A DNA stretch of 64,000 nucleotides from JAMXLO01 sp963799415 (GTDB taxonomy: Bacteria; Pseudomonadota; Alphaproteobacteria; Acetobacterales; Acetobacteraceae), in contig CAWCXI010000016.1 in the NCBI GenBank assembly GCA_963799415.1, positions 1 through 64,000 of the forward strand. The letters run 5' to 3'. The notes below the pieces were generated by a model. It did no database searches, had not been told where the DNA came from, and saw only the letters and a list, made by a program, of their open reading frames with translations. Shown here in pieces: positions 15,897-25,470 of the stretch (its first letter is position 1; each line of letters opens with the position of its first letter). The position numbers were made by a program, and so were the translations under genes.

Positions 15897-17774
15897 CTAC
15901 ACCACGATCGCCGCCCTTTCCGACGCCGCACGCGCCCAGGCGGCGTCCATGTCCTCGTCGAACAGCTCGGTGAGCTTCTTCATCATCGTGCCGCCGAGCT
16001 CCTCGGCGTCCACGATGGTGACCGCACGACGATAGTAGCGCGTCACGTCGTGGCCGATGCCGATGGCGATCAGCTCCACCAGGTCACGACCTTCGATGTC
16101 GCGGATCACTTCGCGCAGGTGCTTTTCCAGGTAGTTGCCGGGGTTCACCGACAGCGTCGAATCATCCACCGGTGCGCCGTCGCTGATCACCATCAGGATG
16201 CGGCGATGCTCGGGGCGCACCAGCAGACGGCGATACGCCCACAGCAGAGCCTCGCCGTCGATGTTCTCCTTCAGCAGGCCCTCGCGCAGCATCAGCCCGA
16301 GATTCTTGCGCGCACGTCGCCAGGGCGAATCGGCCGCCTTGTAGATGATGTGCCGCAGGTCGTTCAGCCGCCCGGGATTGCGCGGCTTGCCTTCCTGCAC
16401 CCATTTCTCCCGGCTTTGCCCGCCCTTCCAGGCGCGCGTGGTGAAGCCCAGCACCTCCACCTTCACCGCGCAGCGCTCCAGCGTGCGTGCCAGGATGTCG
16501 CCGCACATCGCCGCAACGGTGATCGGCCGACCGCGCATCGACCCGGAGTTGTCGATCAGCAGCGTCACCACCGTGTCGCGAAACTCCATGTCGAGCTCGC
16601 GCTTGTACGACAGCGCCTGCATCGGGTTCACCACCACGCGCGACAGGCGGCCGGCGTCGAGCAGTCCTTCGTCCAGGTCGAACTCCCAGGCGCGGGTCTG
16701 CTGCGCCAGCAGGCGCCGTTGCAGGCGGTTGGCCAGCTTGGAGATCACGCCTTGCAGGTGCTGCAATTGCTGATCGAGTTGCTGGCGCAGCCGCGTCAGT
16801 TCGTCCGGATCGCAGAGCTCTTCCGCCTCGATCTCCTCGTCGTATAGACGAGTGTATGCACGATATATCGCCTCGTGGTCCGGGTTCGGCCGTTCGCGCC
16901 GCGGCTGCGGGCCGCCCGGACGATCGTCGCCTTCGGCAATCGCGGCCTCATCGTCGGATTCGGTGCCTTCGTCGTCGGCCGCGTCGCCTTCCATCTCCTC
17001 GGGATTGGCGCCGAGCATGCTGTCCTGCTCGGCCTCGCTCTGGCCGGAGCCATCCTGCTGCTCGTCCTGCTGGCCGGACTGTTCGCCGCCTTCCTCGCCT
17101 TCGTCGGTCTGGTCCTCGGGTTCGGCGTCGCTTTCCGCCTCGGCGAGATCGAGCGCGGCCAACAGCCTCCGCGCGGCGCGCGCGTACGCCTTCTGATCGT
17201 CCTGCGCGCCGTTCATCTCAGAGAGCGCCGTATCCGCCGTTTCGCCCAGCGTGTCGCGCCACATGTCCAGGATGCGCTGCGCGGCCTGCGGAGACTTTTC
17301 GCCCGACATCTGCTCGCGCGCCAGCAGCGACAGCGCCGCCTGGATCGGCAACTGGTCCTTGCGCGTCATGCGGTCGTAGCCTTCGGCCTCGCATTCCTCG
17401 GCGAGCTTCGACTGCAGATTGGCAGCGACGCCCGACATGTGACGTGAACCGACCACCTCGACACGCACCTGCTCGAGCGCGTCGTACACGTCCTTCGCCT
17501 CGCGTCGTGCCGGCATCCGAGCGGCATGCAAAGCATCGTCATGATGTCGCAGGCGCAGCGCCAGTGCATCGGAGGCGCCGCGCAGCCGTGCCATTTCCGC
17601 CGGCGGCAGGGCGCGCGTGGGAAGCGGCAGGCGCGCGCGCTTGCCCGAAAGGCCGGAGGGGCCTGGCTGGAACGCAACCTGCACGTCGGGCACGTCAGCG
17701 ATCGCACGCAACACGCCGGCGGTGGCGCGCTTGAATTCCTCGGCTCGCGTGTTGTCTTTGTTGGTGCCGCTCAT
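15897..17774 (-). CDS. cobT: Cobaltochelatase subunit CobT
   Basis: The 625-residue large partner of CobS in the aerobic CobNST chelatase, which inserts Co2+ into hydrogenobyrinic acid a,c-diamide during B12 synthesis. The N-terminal CobT domain (about 1-200) is followed by a long acidic Glu/Asp/Gln-rich linker (about 205-290). The C-terminal von Willebrand A domain has the MIDAS motif 'LLIDNSGSMRGRP' near residue 405 and later 'MVISDGAPVDDSTL'. Length and order match known CobT. cobS is upstream on the same strand, but a DUF559 gene on the opposite strand and two palindromes sit between them. Confidence 0.95.
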   Translation of the reverse strand: MSGTNKDNTRAEEFKRATAGVLRAIADVPDVQVAFQPGPSGLSGKRARLPLPTRALPPAEMARLRGASDALALRLRHHDDALHAARMPARREAKDVYDALEQVRVEVVGSRHMSGVAANLQSKLAEECEAEGYDRMTRKDQLPIQAALSLLAREQMSGEKSPQAAQRILDMWRDTLGETADTALSEMNGAQDDQKAYARAARRLLAALDLAEAESDAEPEDQTDEGEEGGEQSGQQDEQQDGSGQSEAEQDSMLGANPEEMEGDAADDEGTESDDEAAIAEGDDRPGGPQPRRERPNPDHEAIYRAYTRLYDEEIEAEELCDPDELTRLRQQLDQQLQHLQGVISKLANRLQRRLLAQQTRAWEFDLDEGLLDAGRLSRVVVNPMQALSYKRELDMEFRDTVVTLLIDNSGSMRGRPITVAAMCGDILARTLERCAVKVEVLGFTTRAWKGGQSREKWVQEGKPRNPGRLNDLRHIIYKAADSPWRRARKNLGLMLREGLLKENIDGEALLWAYRRLLVRPEHRRILMVISDGAPVDDSTLSVNPGNYLEKHLREVIRDIEGRDLVELIAIGIGHDVTRYYRRAVTIVDAEELGGTMMKKLTELFDEDMDAAWARAASERAAIVV

Positions 17775-17814
17775 TCGTGCGCTGTCCCGTCAAGCAATTG
17801 GCAACCAAGGCGCC

Positions 17815-17870
17815 CGTACCACTTCCCTCTCCCGCGCGTGGCGCGGGGAAGGGCAGGGAGGGGGTGCCGC
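17815..17870. repeat. GC-rich palindromic repeat, left flank of the DUF559 gene
   Basis: Contains the hairpin CCCGCGC-GTG-GCGCGGG at 17831-17847 between pyrimidine-rich and purine-rich arms. It resembles the elements at 791-840, 18213-18277, 51792-51890 and 63725-63765. It lies between the cobT start and the DUF559 GTG. Confidence 0.6.
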
Positions 17871-17872
17871 CA

Positions 17873-18250
17873 GTGTCGCAGGAGATAGAATTCGCCCGCA
17901 CCGCCCGAAGATATCCCACCGATGCAGAGCGGCGTCTTTCGTCCCGATTGCGGGGTAACACCATAGGTTGGCATTTCAGACGTCAGCATCCGGTGCCGCC
18001 GTTCGTGCTGGACTTCGCGTGCCCCGCGTTGGGGATGGCCGTGGAGGCCGACGGCGGCCAACATGCAGAGCCGCGCGAGCATGAAGGGCGTGACCGGTTC
18101 CTCGCGGAACCTGGCTGGCTGGTGCTGCGCTTCTGGAACAATGAAATACTGGCCGATACGGACGGAGTCATCGCCGTGATCCAAGCAGCTTGTCAGCATC
18201 GAGCGGCGCCAAGACCCCCTCCCCCGCGAGCGCGGGAGAGGGGGCACTGA
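17873..18250 (+). CDS. DUF559 (Vsr-like) endonuclease-fold protein
   Basis: A 125-residue protein of the DUF559 family, related to very-short-patch-repair endonucleases. The start 'FARTARRYPTDAERRL' leads into 'GWHFRRQHPVPPFVLDFACP', 'AVEADGGQH' (acidic catalytic-type strand) and 'GWLVLRFWNNEIL'. GTG 17873 is used because the frame before it translates the palindromic repeat. Its last codons also run into the next palindrome (18215-18244), giving a Pro/Arg-rich tail. It lies between cobS and cobT but on the opposite strand. No biochemical role is established for stand-alone members. Confidence 0.8.
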   Translation: MSQEIEFARTARRYPTDAERRLSSRLRGNTIGWHFRRQHPVPPFVLDFACPALGMAVEADGGQHAEPREHEGRDRFLAEPGWLVLRFWNNEILADTDGVIAVIQAACQHRAAPRPPPPRARERGH

Positions 18251-18277
18251 TCTGCTTCCCCCGCGCCCGGGGGAAAG
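18213..18277. repeat. Two GC-rich palindromes, right flank of the DUF559 gene
   Basis: The first hairpin is CCCCCTC...GAGGGGG at 18215-18244 with a CGCGAGCGCG centre. It overlaps the DUF559 stop codon region. The second, CTTCCCCC...GGGGGAAAG, is at 18255-18277. They belong to the same loose repeat class as the left flank. They sit just past the cobS stop, so they could also terminate both converging genes. Confidence 0.6.
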
Positions 18278-18295
18278 TATGGGCAGGGCTTAGCC

Positions 18296-19311
18296 TCAGT
18301 TGAACTTCCTGGTGGTGAACCCGCCGGTCGGGATCTCCTCGTTGAAGCAGCGCTGGTAGTATTCGCCCACCGTCGCCCGCTCCGCCTCGTCGCACTTGTT
18401 GAGGAACGTCACCCGGAACGCGAACCCCACCTCGCCGAAGATGCGCGCGTTCTCCGCCCAGGTGATCACCGTGCGCGGCGACATCACCGTGGAGATGTCG
18501 CCGTTGATGAAGCCCGCGCGTGTCAGATCCGCCAGCGCCACCATCGCCTCGATCCGCTTCTTCATCGCGCGCGTCCTTCGGATCGGCTTCGAGCTTCGCC
18601 AGCACGATCGAGGTCTCCATCGCATGCGGCAGATAGTTCAGCGTGGCGACGATGTTCCAGCGGTCCATCTGGCCCTGATTGATCTGCTGCGTGCCATGAT
18701 ACAGGCCCGGTGGTGTCGCCCAGCCCCACCGTGTTGGCGGTGGAGAACAGCCGGAACGATGGATGCGGCCGGATCACCCGGTTCTGGTCGAGCAGGGTCA
18801 GCTTGCCCTCGACCTCCAGCACGCGCTGGATCACGAACATCACGTCCGGGCGGCCGGCATCGTATTCGTCGAACACCAGAGCGCAGGCGTGTTGCAGGCA
18901 CCAGGGCAGAATGCCCTCGCGGAATTCGGTGATCTGCTTGCCATCCTTCAGCACGATGGCGTCCTTGCCGATCAGATCGATGCGGCTGATGTGGCTGTCG
19001 AGGTTGACGCGAATGCACGGCCAGTTCAGCCGCGCCGCGACCTGCTCGATATGCGTCGACTTGCCGGTGCCGTGATAACCCTGGATCATCGTGCGTCGGT
19101 TGAACGCAAAGCCTGCCAGGATCGCCAGCGTCGTCTCGCGATCGAACTTGTAGGCCGTGTCGATGTCCGGGACGTGCTCGGTCCGCACCGAAAAGGCCGG
19201 TACGACCATGTCGGTGTCGATCTCGAATGCTTCGCGTGCCGAAACCTTTGTGTCCGGCAGATCGATCGCTGAGGTCGGGCGGATTTCGGCCAGGGTGGCA
19301 ACCTTGTTCAT
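18296..19311 (-). pseudogene. cobS: Cobaltochelatase ATPase subunit CobS, two +1 frameshifts
   Basis: AAA+ ATPase of the CobNST cobaltochelatase. The first ~200 residues are intact: 'DTDMVVPAFSVRTEHVPDID', Walker A 'GYHGTGKST', Walker B 'ALVFDEYDAGRP' and 'LFSTANTVGLGDTTG'. An extra base in the C run at 18706-18708 then shifts the frame; the next block reads 'DRWNIVATLNYLPHAMET'. A second extra base in the GC-repeat near 18565-18573 shifts again into 'RIEAMVALADLTRAGFINGD', ending 'GGFTTRKFN' at 18296. Without the two bases the protein is about 337 residues, the normal CobS size. Since cobT is intact, sequencing error is as likely as loss of function. Confidence 0.85.
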
Positions 19312-19381
19312 CGGCTGGGCAGTTCCTGTTTGATCGGTGGAAAGTCTAACCCCGGCTCACGCGGGTGCAAGAGCAGCAGGT

Positions 19382-19975
19382 TCACCCCGCGGCCGCCACG
19401 CTGGGCACGGGCATCAGCCGCGAGCGCAGAGCGGCGTAAGCAAGGTTGATGGTCTTAAGTCGTTCCTCGGCTGCGCGGTCCCCACCATTGGCGTCCGGAT
19501 GGTGCCGCTTGGCCAGTTCCTTGTAGCGCGTTTTCACCGCGTCGAGCGTTGTCGGCCATGAGAGACCCAGCGTCGCCAGCGGTTCCCGCAGCTCGGGTGG
19601 CATCTCGCGCTGCGCTTGAGGCGAACCGCGCCTCACCCGTCCGGCGGCCAGCAGGTGCAGCGGATCGCGCAGCAATTCCTCATCCCAGGCAGCCGCCTTG
19701 CCCAACCGGCCGAGCGGCCAGGAAGGGCGCTGCCACGCGGTGTCGGAACGGAGCTGCGCCTCGATTTCGCCAGGAGACATGCCCTTGTAGTAGTCCCACG
19801 TCGCGTTGTAGGCGCGCACATGCTCCAGGCAGAACCACCAGTAGTCGTTCAGGTTGCGTCGTGATTTCGGCGCGCGATATTCACCCATCGCCTCGCAGCT
19901 GGGCATGTCGCAGGACCGGCCCGGCGAGGCGGGGTCGGGTGCGTAGGCCCTGGTCCGAGTGAAACGTCGGCTCAT
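19382..19975 (-). CDS. DnaJ (J-domain) protein, C-terminal J domain
   Basis: A 197-residue protein. The N-terminal ~130 residues are family-specific: 'CDMPSCEAMGEYRAPKSR', 'DYWWFCLEHVRAYNATWDYY' and 'GMSPGEIEAQLR'. The C-terminal J domain has the HPD signature in 'ELAKRHHPDANGGD' and ends with 'TINLAYAALRSRL'. This layout, next to bolA and cobS, is conserved in alphaproteobacteria. It probably stimulates DnaK for an unknown client. It is divergent from bolA across ~70 bp. Confidence 0.9.
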   Translation of the reverse strand: MSRRFTRTRAYAPDPASPGRSCDMPSCEAMGEYRAPKSRRNLNDYWWFCLEHVRAYNATWDYYKGMSPGEIEAQLRSDTAWQRPSWPLGRLGKAAAWDEELLRDPLHLLAAGRVRRGSPQAQREMPPELREPLATLGLSWPTTLDAVKTRYKELAKRHHPDANGGDRAAEERLKTINLAYAALRSRLMPVPSVAAAG

Positions 19976-20044
19976 GGTGCCGTTATGGGCAGCTTGGCGG
20001 GCGCTTGGCAACTGGCTCTTGGCCCTGTTGGAGGAACCAACGTT

Positions 20045-20344
20045 ATGTCGGAAATACAGTCGCGTGCCGCAAGGCTGGAAGCCGTGCTGACCCAGGCATT
20101 TTCGCCAACGCTGCTGCGCGTCGTCGACGACAGCGCGCAGCATGCCGGGCATGCAGGTGCGCAGCCCGGCGGCGAGACGCATTACAGCGTGTTGCTGGTG
20201 TCCGCCGCGTTTCACGGCATGAATCGGGTGGCACGGTCACGCGCGGTGCATGCGGCGCTGGCCGCCGAGTTCGCCGGTGGGATGCACGCGCTGTCGCTGA
20301 CGCTTCGCACACCGGACGAGGCAGGGCCGCGCGCGAGCTGCTGA
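20045..20344 (+). CDS. BolA-family protein
   Basis: A 99-residue protein. ATG 20045 is supported by TTGGAGGAA. The BolA fold is seen in 'RAARLEAVLTQAF', 'DDSAQHAGHAG', 'GGETHYSVLLVSAAFHGMNR' and 'ARSRAVHAALAAEF'. The invariant-type His in the 'H-Y/F' strand and the 'R.R.V' helix are present. BolA proteins work with monothiol glutaredoxins in Fe-S handling and affect cell shape. It is divergent from the J-domain gene. Confidence 0.92.
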   Translation: MSEIQSRAARLEAVLTQAFSPTLLRVVDDSAQHAGHAGAQPGGETHYSVLLVSAAFHGMNRVARSRAVHAALAAEFAGGMHALSLTLRTPDEAGPRASC

Positions 20345-20438
20345 CTGCCAGCGAGAATAATCTTCTGCTCACCCTGGCAGCGAGCGTCATTCCGACAAAT
20401 TTCTGCTATGAGCAGCGGCACAGGCAGGGGTGATAAAG

Positions 20439-20903
20439 ATGGCTGCCGACAAGGACATGGATCGGGTCGATCGCGAGATCCTGCGTCTGCTTGCGGCGGA
20501 CGCGTCGCTGTCGCTCGCGGACATCGCGGACCGGGTAGGGCTTACCTCCACGCCCTGCTGGAAGCGCATCCGGCGAATGGAGCAGGCCGGGGTGATCCGT
20601 GGCCGAATCGCGACAATCGACCCGGCGAAGGTCGGCCTGCCGGTGGCGGTGTTCGTCGAAGTCGAGGCCGCCGATCACTCGGGCGACTGGCTGAAGCGCT
20701 TCGCCGACGTTGTCCAGTCGATGCCGGAGATCGTCGACGCCTGGCGGATGAGCGGCGACGTCGACTACCTGATGCATGTGGTTGTGCCGGACATCGCAGC
20801 CTATGACGACTTCTACCGGCGGTTGATCGCGGCGGTGCCATTGCGCAACGTCACGAGCCGGTTCTCGATGGAGCGGCTGAAGGCGGCGCCGCTGCCGATC
20901 TGA
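20439..20903 (+). CDS. Lrp/AsnC-family transcriptional regulator
   Basis: A 154-residue regulator. The N-terminal helix-turn-helix reads 'DREILRLLAADASLSLADIA' and 'TSTPCWKRIRRMEQAGVI', and the C-terminal RAM ligand-binding domain contains 'DYLMHVVVPDIAAYDDFY' and 'SRFSMERLK'. ATG 20439, spaced well from AGGGG, is preferred over GTG 20430. Such proteins sense amino acids and regulate nearby or distant metabolic genes. No transporter or amino-acid gene lies beside it, so its target is unknown. Confidence 0.92.
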   Translation: MAADKDMDRVDREILRLLAADASLSLADIADRVGLTSTPCWKRIRRMEQAGVIRGRIATIDPAKVGLPVAVFVEVEAADHSGDWLKRFADVVQSMPEIVDAWRMSGDVDYLMHVVVPDIAAYDDFYRRLIAAVPLRNVTSRFSMERLKAAPLPI

Positions 20904-20965
20904 GGTAACAACCATTTCTTAGCACCCCTGTGTTTCACTCCTTGAGGTTCAGACAGGGGGCAGTG

Positions 20966-21286
20966 GTGCCAAGCAGTCGCTTGATCAATCGAAACGTTGT
21001 GGCGGAGCGCGGCCGCACCAGCATGCGCCTGGAACCTGAACTGTGGGACGCGCTCGCCGAGATCTGCGCGCGCGAGCGGCAGGATATCAACCGGCTGGTC
21101 CGCCAGATCGAGGCGACAGGCCATAGCGGCGGCCGCACCAGCGCCGTGCGGGTATTTGTGCTGAAGTATTTCCGAGACGCGGCGTGCGAGGCTGGGCACG
21201 AGGCTGTCGACCACGGCAAGCCGAACAGTTATGCGCGCCGCGCCGCGCCGGCCTGCGGTTCCTCGTCCTCAGTCGGCCCGGTATAG
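20966..21286 (+). CDS. Ribbon-helix-helix domain protein
   Basis: About 106 residues from GTG 20966, which follows an AGGGGGC site. The core 'RTSMRLEPELWDALAEICAR' and 'VRQIEATGHSGGRTSAVRVF' matches the small RHH-type DNA-binding family found in alphaproteobacteria (PF13467). The last ~30 residues overlap the converging DUF2889 gene by 58 bases and look unstructured. It is probably a DNA-binding protein; its target is unknown. Confidence 0.75.
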   Translation: MPSSRLINRNVVAERGRTSMRLEPELWDALAEICARERQDINRLVRQIEATGHSGGRTSAVRVFVLKYFRDAACEAGHEAVDHGKPNSYARRAAPACGSSSSVGPV

Positions 21287-21873
21287 AGCTCGGGCCAGCG
21301 CCGTCGAACCACAGGGCTGTCGGTGCCGTAGGCGATACAGGTGTTCAAGATCGCTGGCGCACCACCCATTTTGGCAGTGATGAGTACGTCCAACCGGTCG
21401 CTGCCCGGCCGGTCCGCCTCGCCCGCCGCCTCCGCCTCGCGCTTCGCTCGGGCGGGGTCGATTGTCTGGTAGGCGGTGGTTGCCATCTGTTGCAGCAGCT
21501 CACGCAGGTGCGTGCAGCCCATTGTGCCGCCAATCCGCTTGGCAGCCTCCTTCAGGAATCCTGGCTTGATCCGCAGTCCGGCGAGGCGCGCGAAGTTGGG
21601 CGCCGCGGACGGGCAAACGGCGTAAGGGGTATGGTCGCTGACCGCCTCGCACGCCACGATGAGACGTTCCTCATCGACCGTCAGGCGCAGCCACATGCCG
21701 TGGATCGGCTCGCCGGCATGGATGTAGCCGCGGTCACGGTTCGCCGAACCATAGCTCTTGGTATCGGTGAGCTGTGCCTCGATGTCGTACAGGCCGTCGG
21801 CCCGGCGGTAGCCGCGCAGGACAATGTCGCGCGAATGGAGCAGTTCGCGCTCCTGCGGCGGGCTTAAAGGCAT
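21229..21873 (-). CDS. DUF2889-family protein
   Basis: A 214-residue protein. It starts 'MPLSPPQERELLHSRDIVLR' and continues 'GYRRADGLYDIEAQLTDTKS', 'GEPIHGMWLRLTVDEERLIV' and 'IGGTMGCTHLRELLQQMATT', all recognisable DUF2889 segments. The fold is thought to be a beta-rich domain plus helices with a conserved His/Cys pair (GCTH). In other bacteria such genes sit by aromatic or CoA-ester catabolic operons, but no function is established. Confidence 0.82.
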   Translation of the reverse strand: MPLSPPQERELLHSRDIVLRGYRRADGLYDIEAQLTDTKSYGSANRDRGYIHAGEPIHGMWLRLTVDEERLIVACEAVSDHTPYAVCPSAAPNFARLAGLRIKPGFLKEAAKRIGGTMGCTHLRELLQQMATTAYQTIDPARAKREAEAAGEADRPGSDRLDVLITAKMGGAPAILNTCIAYGTDSPVVRRRWPELYTGPTEDEEPQAGAARRA

Positions 21874-22105
21874 GCGAGGCTCCTGGCACTTGTGCGATGC
21901 AGCACAGCGGATATGGCATCAGGGCTGTCCTTCGCAAACCCCCTGCGTACGGTCCACGATCCGTGTAGGAAAACCTTAACAACCTGTGGAAAGTCCCTCA
22001 CGCCGTGATGATGGCGGGGCAGGGATGTCGGCTGCTAGTCTGGCTCCAGCGGGCGCGAAACGGGCGTCTGCCTGACCAATTCACACACCTGCGGGGAACC
22101 CCAGA

Positions 22106-24503
22106 ATGGCTGACAACAACGCGGCGCGGGATGGCGCGCGCTCCCTCACGCGGGACATGCTGCAGCAGATGAATGCCTATTGGCGCGCGGCAAATTACCT
22201 GTCCATCGGGCAGATCTATCTCATGGACAACCCATTGCTGCGCGAGCCGTTGCGCAGAGAACACATAAAGCCGCGCCTCCTCGGCCATTGGGGAACCACC
22301 CCCGGACTCAATTTCATCTACGTTCATCTCAATCGCATGATCGTCGAGCACGATCTGAACATGATCTACGTCACCGGACCTGGCCACGGCGGACCCGGTC
22401 TGATTGCGAATACCTATCTCGAAGGCACATACAGCGAGTTCTACCCGAACATTCCGCAGACCGAAGCAGGCATGCAGCGGCTGTTCACCCAGTTCTCGTT
22501 TCCCGGCGGAGTGCCGAGCCACGTTGCGCCGGAGACGCCGGGATCGATCAACGAGGGGGGCGAACTCGGTTATTCGCTTCTGCACGCGTACGGCGCGGTG
22601 TTCGACAATCCGGATCTTCTCGCGTGTTGCGTGGTCGGTGATGGTGAGGCCGAGACGGGTCCGCTCGCGGCAAGCTGGCATTCGAACAAGTTCCTCAATC
22701 CGGTGCGCGACGGCGCCGTGCTGCCGATCCTGCATCTGAACGGCTACAAGATTGCCGGACCCACCGTGCTGGCGAGAATTCCCGACGAGGAGCTGAATCA
22801 GCTTCTCGGCGGATATGGCTACAAACCATACGTCGTTGCCGGCGATGAGCCAGGCCCTATGCACCAGAAGATGGCCAGCACGTTGGATGCGGTGATCGCC
22901 GAGATCAGGGCCATACAGCAGGAAGCGCGCAGCAACGGTTTTCGGGAGCGGCCGATCTGGCCAATGATCGTGTTGCGTAGCCCCAAGGGTTGGACAGGAC
23001 CGAAGGAAGTCGATGGCAAGCCCGTCGAGGGAACATTCCGCGCGCATCAGGTGCCGCTCGGCGAAGTGCGAACCAATGCGGACCACTTGCACATGCTCGA
23101 GCAATGGATGCGGAGCTATCGGCCTGAGGAGCTGTTCGACGCAAACGGCCGAGTGATGGCCGAGATTGCTGCTCTCGCACCCAAGGGTGACCGGCGCATG
23201 GGCGCCAACCCGCATGCCAATGGCGGGCTGTTGCTGAAGGACCTCGCGCTGCCCGATTTCCGCGACTATGCCGTCGCTGTGCCGACGCCGGGCGCGGTCG
23301 AGGCGGAGTCAACCCGCGTCACCGGCCAATTTCTGCGCGATGTGATGCGATTGAACGCCGACAGTCGGAACTTTCGCGTCATGGGGCCGGACGAGACCGC
23401 GTCGAACCGATTGGACGCATTGTTCGAAGTGACCAACCGGTTGTCGACCGCGCAGATACTGCGGTCGGATGACCATGTGGCACCGGATGGCCGCGTGATG
23501 GAGGTGTTGAGCGAGCATCTGTGTCAGGGCTGGCTCGAAGGCTATCTGCTGTCCGGACGTCACGGCTTCTTCTCGTGCTACGAAGCGTTCATCCACATCA
23601 TCGACTCGATGTTCAACCAGCACGCCAAGTGGTTGAAGACGACACGGGAGATCCGTTGGCGTCGCCCGATCGCCTCGCTGAACTACCTGCTGACCAGCCA
23701 TGTCTGGCGCCAGGACCACAATGGTTTCAGCCATCAGGATCCCGGCTTCATCGACCACGTGGTGAACAAGAAGGCGGATGTGGTGCGGATCTACCTGCCG
23801 CCCGACGCCAACACGCTGCTGTCGGTTGTCGATCACTGTCTGCGCAGCCGCAACTACGTCAACGTCATCGTTGCCGGCAAGCAGCCGGAGGCGCAGTGGC
23901 TGTCGATGGATGCGGCGATCCGCCATTGCACGGTCGGCATCGGCATCTGGACGTGGGCAAGCAACGACGACGGCGTGGAGCCGGACGTTGTCATGGCGTG
24001 CGCCGGCGATGTGCCGACGCTGGAGACGCTCGCGGCGGTCGATCTGTTGCGGACGCACCTGCCCGATCTGAAGGTGCGCGTGGTCAACGTGGTCGACCTG
24101 ATGACATTGCAGCCGGCGACAGAGCATCCGCATGGTCTGTCCGACTGGGAATTCGATTTCGATCTTTACCCCCGACAGGCCCGTGATCTTCGCATTCCAC
24201 GGCTATCCCTGGCTGATCCATCGGCTCATCTATCGGCGGTCGTGCGCCGAGAGGTTCCATGTCCGCGGCTACAAAGAGGAAGGCACGACAACGACACCGT
24301 TCGACATGACGGTGCTCAACGACCTCGACCGGTTCCATCTGGCAGGCGACGTGATCGATCGGGTTCCTCGGCTCAGAGGCGTCGCCGGTCACGTGAAGCA
24401 GCTCTGTCGCGACAAGCTTGTCGAGCACAGGATGTATGTGCGCACGCACGGCGAAGACCTGCCGGATGTCCAATCGTGGCGCTGGGGCGAATTACGGGCA
24501 TAG
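22106..24503 (+). pseudogene. Phosphoketolase (Xfp), one +1 frameshift near the 3' end
   Basis: A thiamine-diphosphate enzyme that splits xylulose-5-P or fructose-6-P with phosphate into acetyl-P and an aldose phosphate. The N-terminal XFP domain is clear: 'HWGTTPGLNFIYVHLNR', 'TGPGHGGPGLIANTYLEGTY', 'GSINEGGELGYSLLHAYGA' and the TPP-binding 'VVGDGEAETGPLA'. The middle shows 'MGPDETASNRL', 'RHGFFSCYEAFIHIIDSM' and 'NGFSHQDPGFIDH'. An extra T in the run at 24157-24159 breaks the frame. The C-terminus resumes as 'FTPDRPVIFAFHGYPWLIH' to the stop at 24503. The corrected length is about 798 residues, normal for the family. No acetate kinase or phosphotransacetylase gene is adjacent. Confidence 0.88.
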
Positions 24504-24507
24504 GGCC

Positions 24508-25470
24508 TCAGAAAATGCCCGACGCCACCTGGCCAGCCTCCAGGAACTTCTCGCGCCGCCGCGCCTTCAGCGTGGCGCCATCCAGCCCGACCAGCGGCCC
24601 CAGCGTCTCGGCCACCGTATCCCCTACCGCGGCCATCGCTGCCGCTGGGTTGCGCTGGGCGCCGCCGAGCGGCTCGGGGATCACCCCATCCACCAGCGAC
24701 AGCCGCATCAGGTCGTCCGCGGTCAGTCGCAGCGCCTCCGCCGCGGCGGGTGCCTGCGCTGCGTCGCGCCACAGAATGGAGGCGCATCCTTCCGGCGAGA
24801 TCACCGAGTAGATCGCATGCTCCAGCATCAGGACGCGATCCCCGGCGGCAATCGCGATTGCGCCGCCTGACCCACCTTCTCCGATGATGGTGGCGACCAG
24901 TGGCACCGGCGCTTCGAGGCAGGCCTCGATCGAGCGTGCGATGGCCTCAGCCTGGCCGTGCGCCTCAGCGTCGATTCCCGGGAACGCGCCAGAGGTATCG
25001 ACGAAACTCAGTACCGGCAGGCCGAAGCGGCCGGCGAGCTCGATCAGCCGCCGCGCCTTGCGGTAGCCCTCGGGCCGCGCCATGCCGAAATTGTGCTTTA
25101 CCCGGCTGTCGGTATCGGCACCTTTCTCGGTCCCCAGCACCATCACCGAGCGCCCGCGGAACCGCCCCAACCCGCCCAGCACCGCCGCGTCGTCGGCGAA
25201 GGCGCGATCGCCCGCGAGCGGTGTGAAGTCGCTGATCAGCGTGCTGATGTAATCCATTGCCTTGGGCCGGTCGGGATGACGCGCGACCAGCGTCTTCTGC
25301 CAGGGTGTCAGCTTGGCATAGGTCGTCCGCAACTGGCGATCCGCCACCGCGGTGAGGCGCGACACCTCTTCGGCGATGTTGATGCCGCCAGGCTCCGACA
25401 TGCGACGGAGCTCCTCGATTTTCCCCTCAAGTTCGGCGACCGGCTTTTCAAAGTCGAGGTAGTGGCGCAT
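24508..25470 (-). CDS. accA: Acetyl-CoA carboxylase carboxyltransferase subunit alpha
   Basis: A 320-residue subunit that, with AccD, moves CO2 from biotin to acetyl-CoA to form malonyl-CoA for fatty-acid synthesis. The N-terminus 'YLDFEKPVAELEGKIEELRR' is typical. So are 'RHPDRPKAMDYI', 'FGMARPEGYRKARRL', 'FVDTSGAFPGIDAEAHGQAE', 'IGEGGSGGAIAIAAGDRVLM' and 'YSVISPEGCASILWRD'. Length and sequence match standard AccA. It is on the strand opposite to the phosphoketolase gene and ends five bases from it. Confidence 0.97.
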   Translation of the reverse strand: MRHYLDFEKPVAELEGKIEELRRMSEPGGINIAEEVSRLTAVADRQLRTTYAKLTPWQKTLVARHPDRPKAMDYISTLISDFTPLAGDRAFADDAAVLGGLGRFRGRSVMVLGTEKGADTDSRVKHNFGMARPEGYRKARRLIELAGRFGLPVLSFVDTSGAFPGIDAEAHGQAEAIARSIEACLEAPVPLVATIIGEGGSGGAIAIAAGDRVLMLEHAIYSVISPEGCASILWRDAAQAPAAAEALRLTADDLMRLSLVDGVIPEPLGGAQRNPAAAMAAVGDTVAETLGPLVGLDGATLKARRREKFLEAGQVASGIF

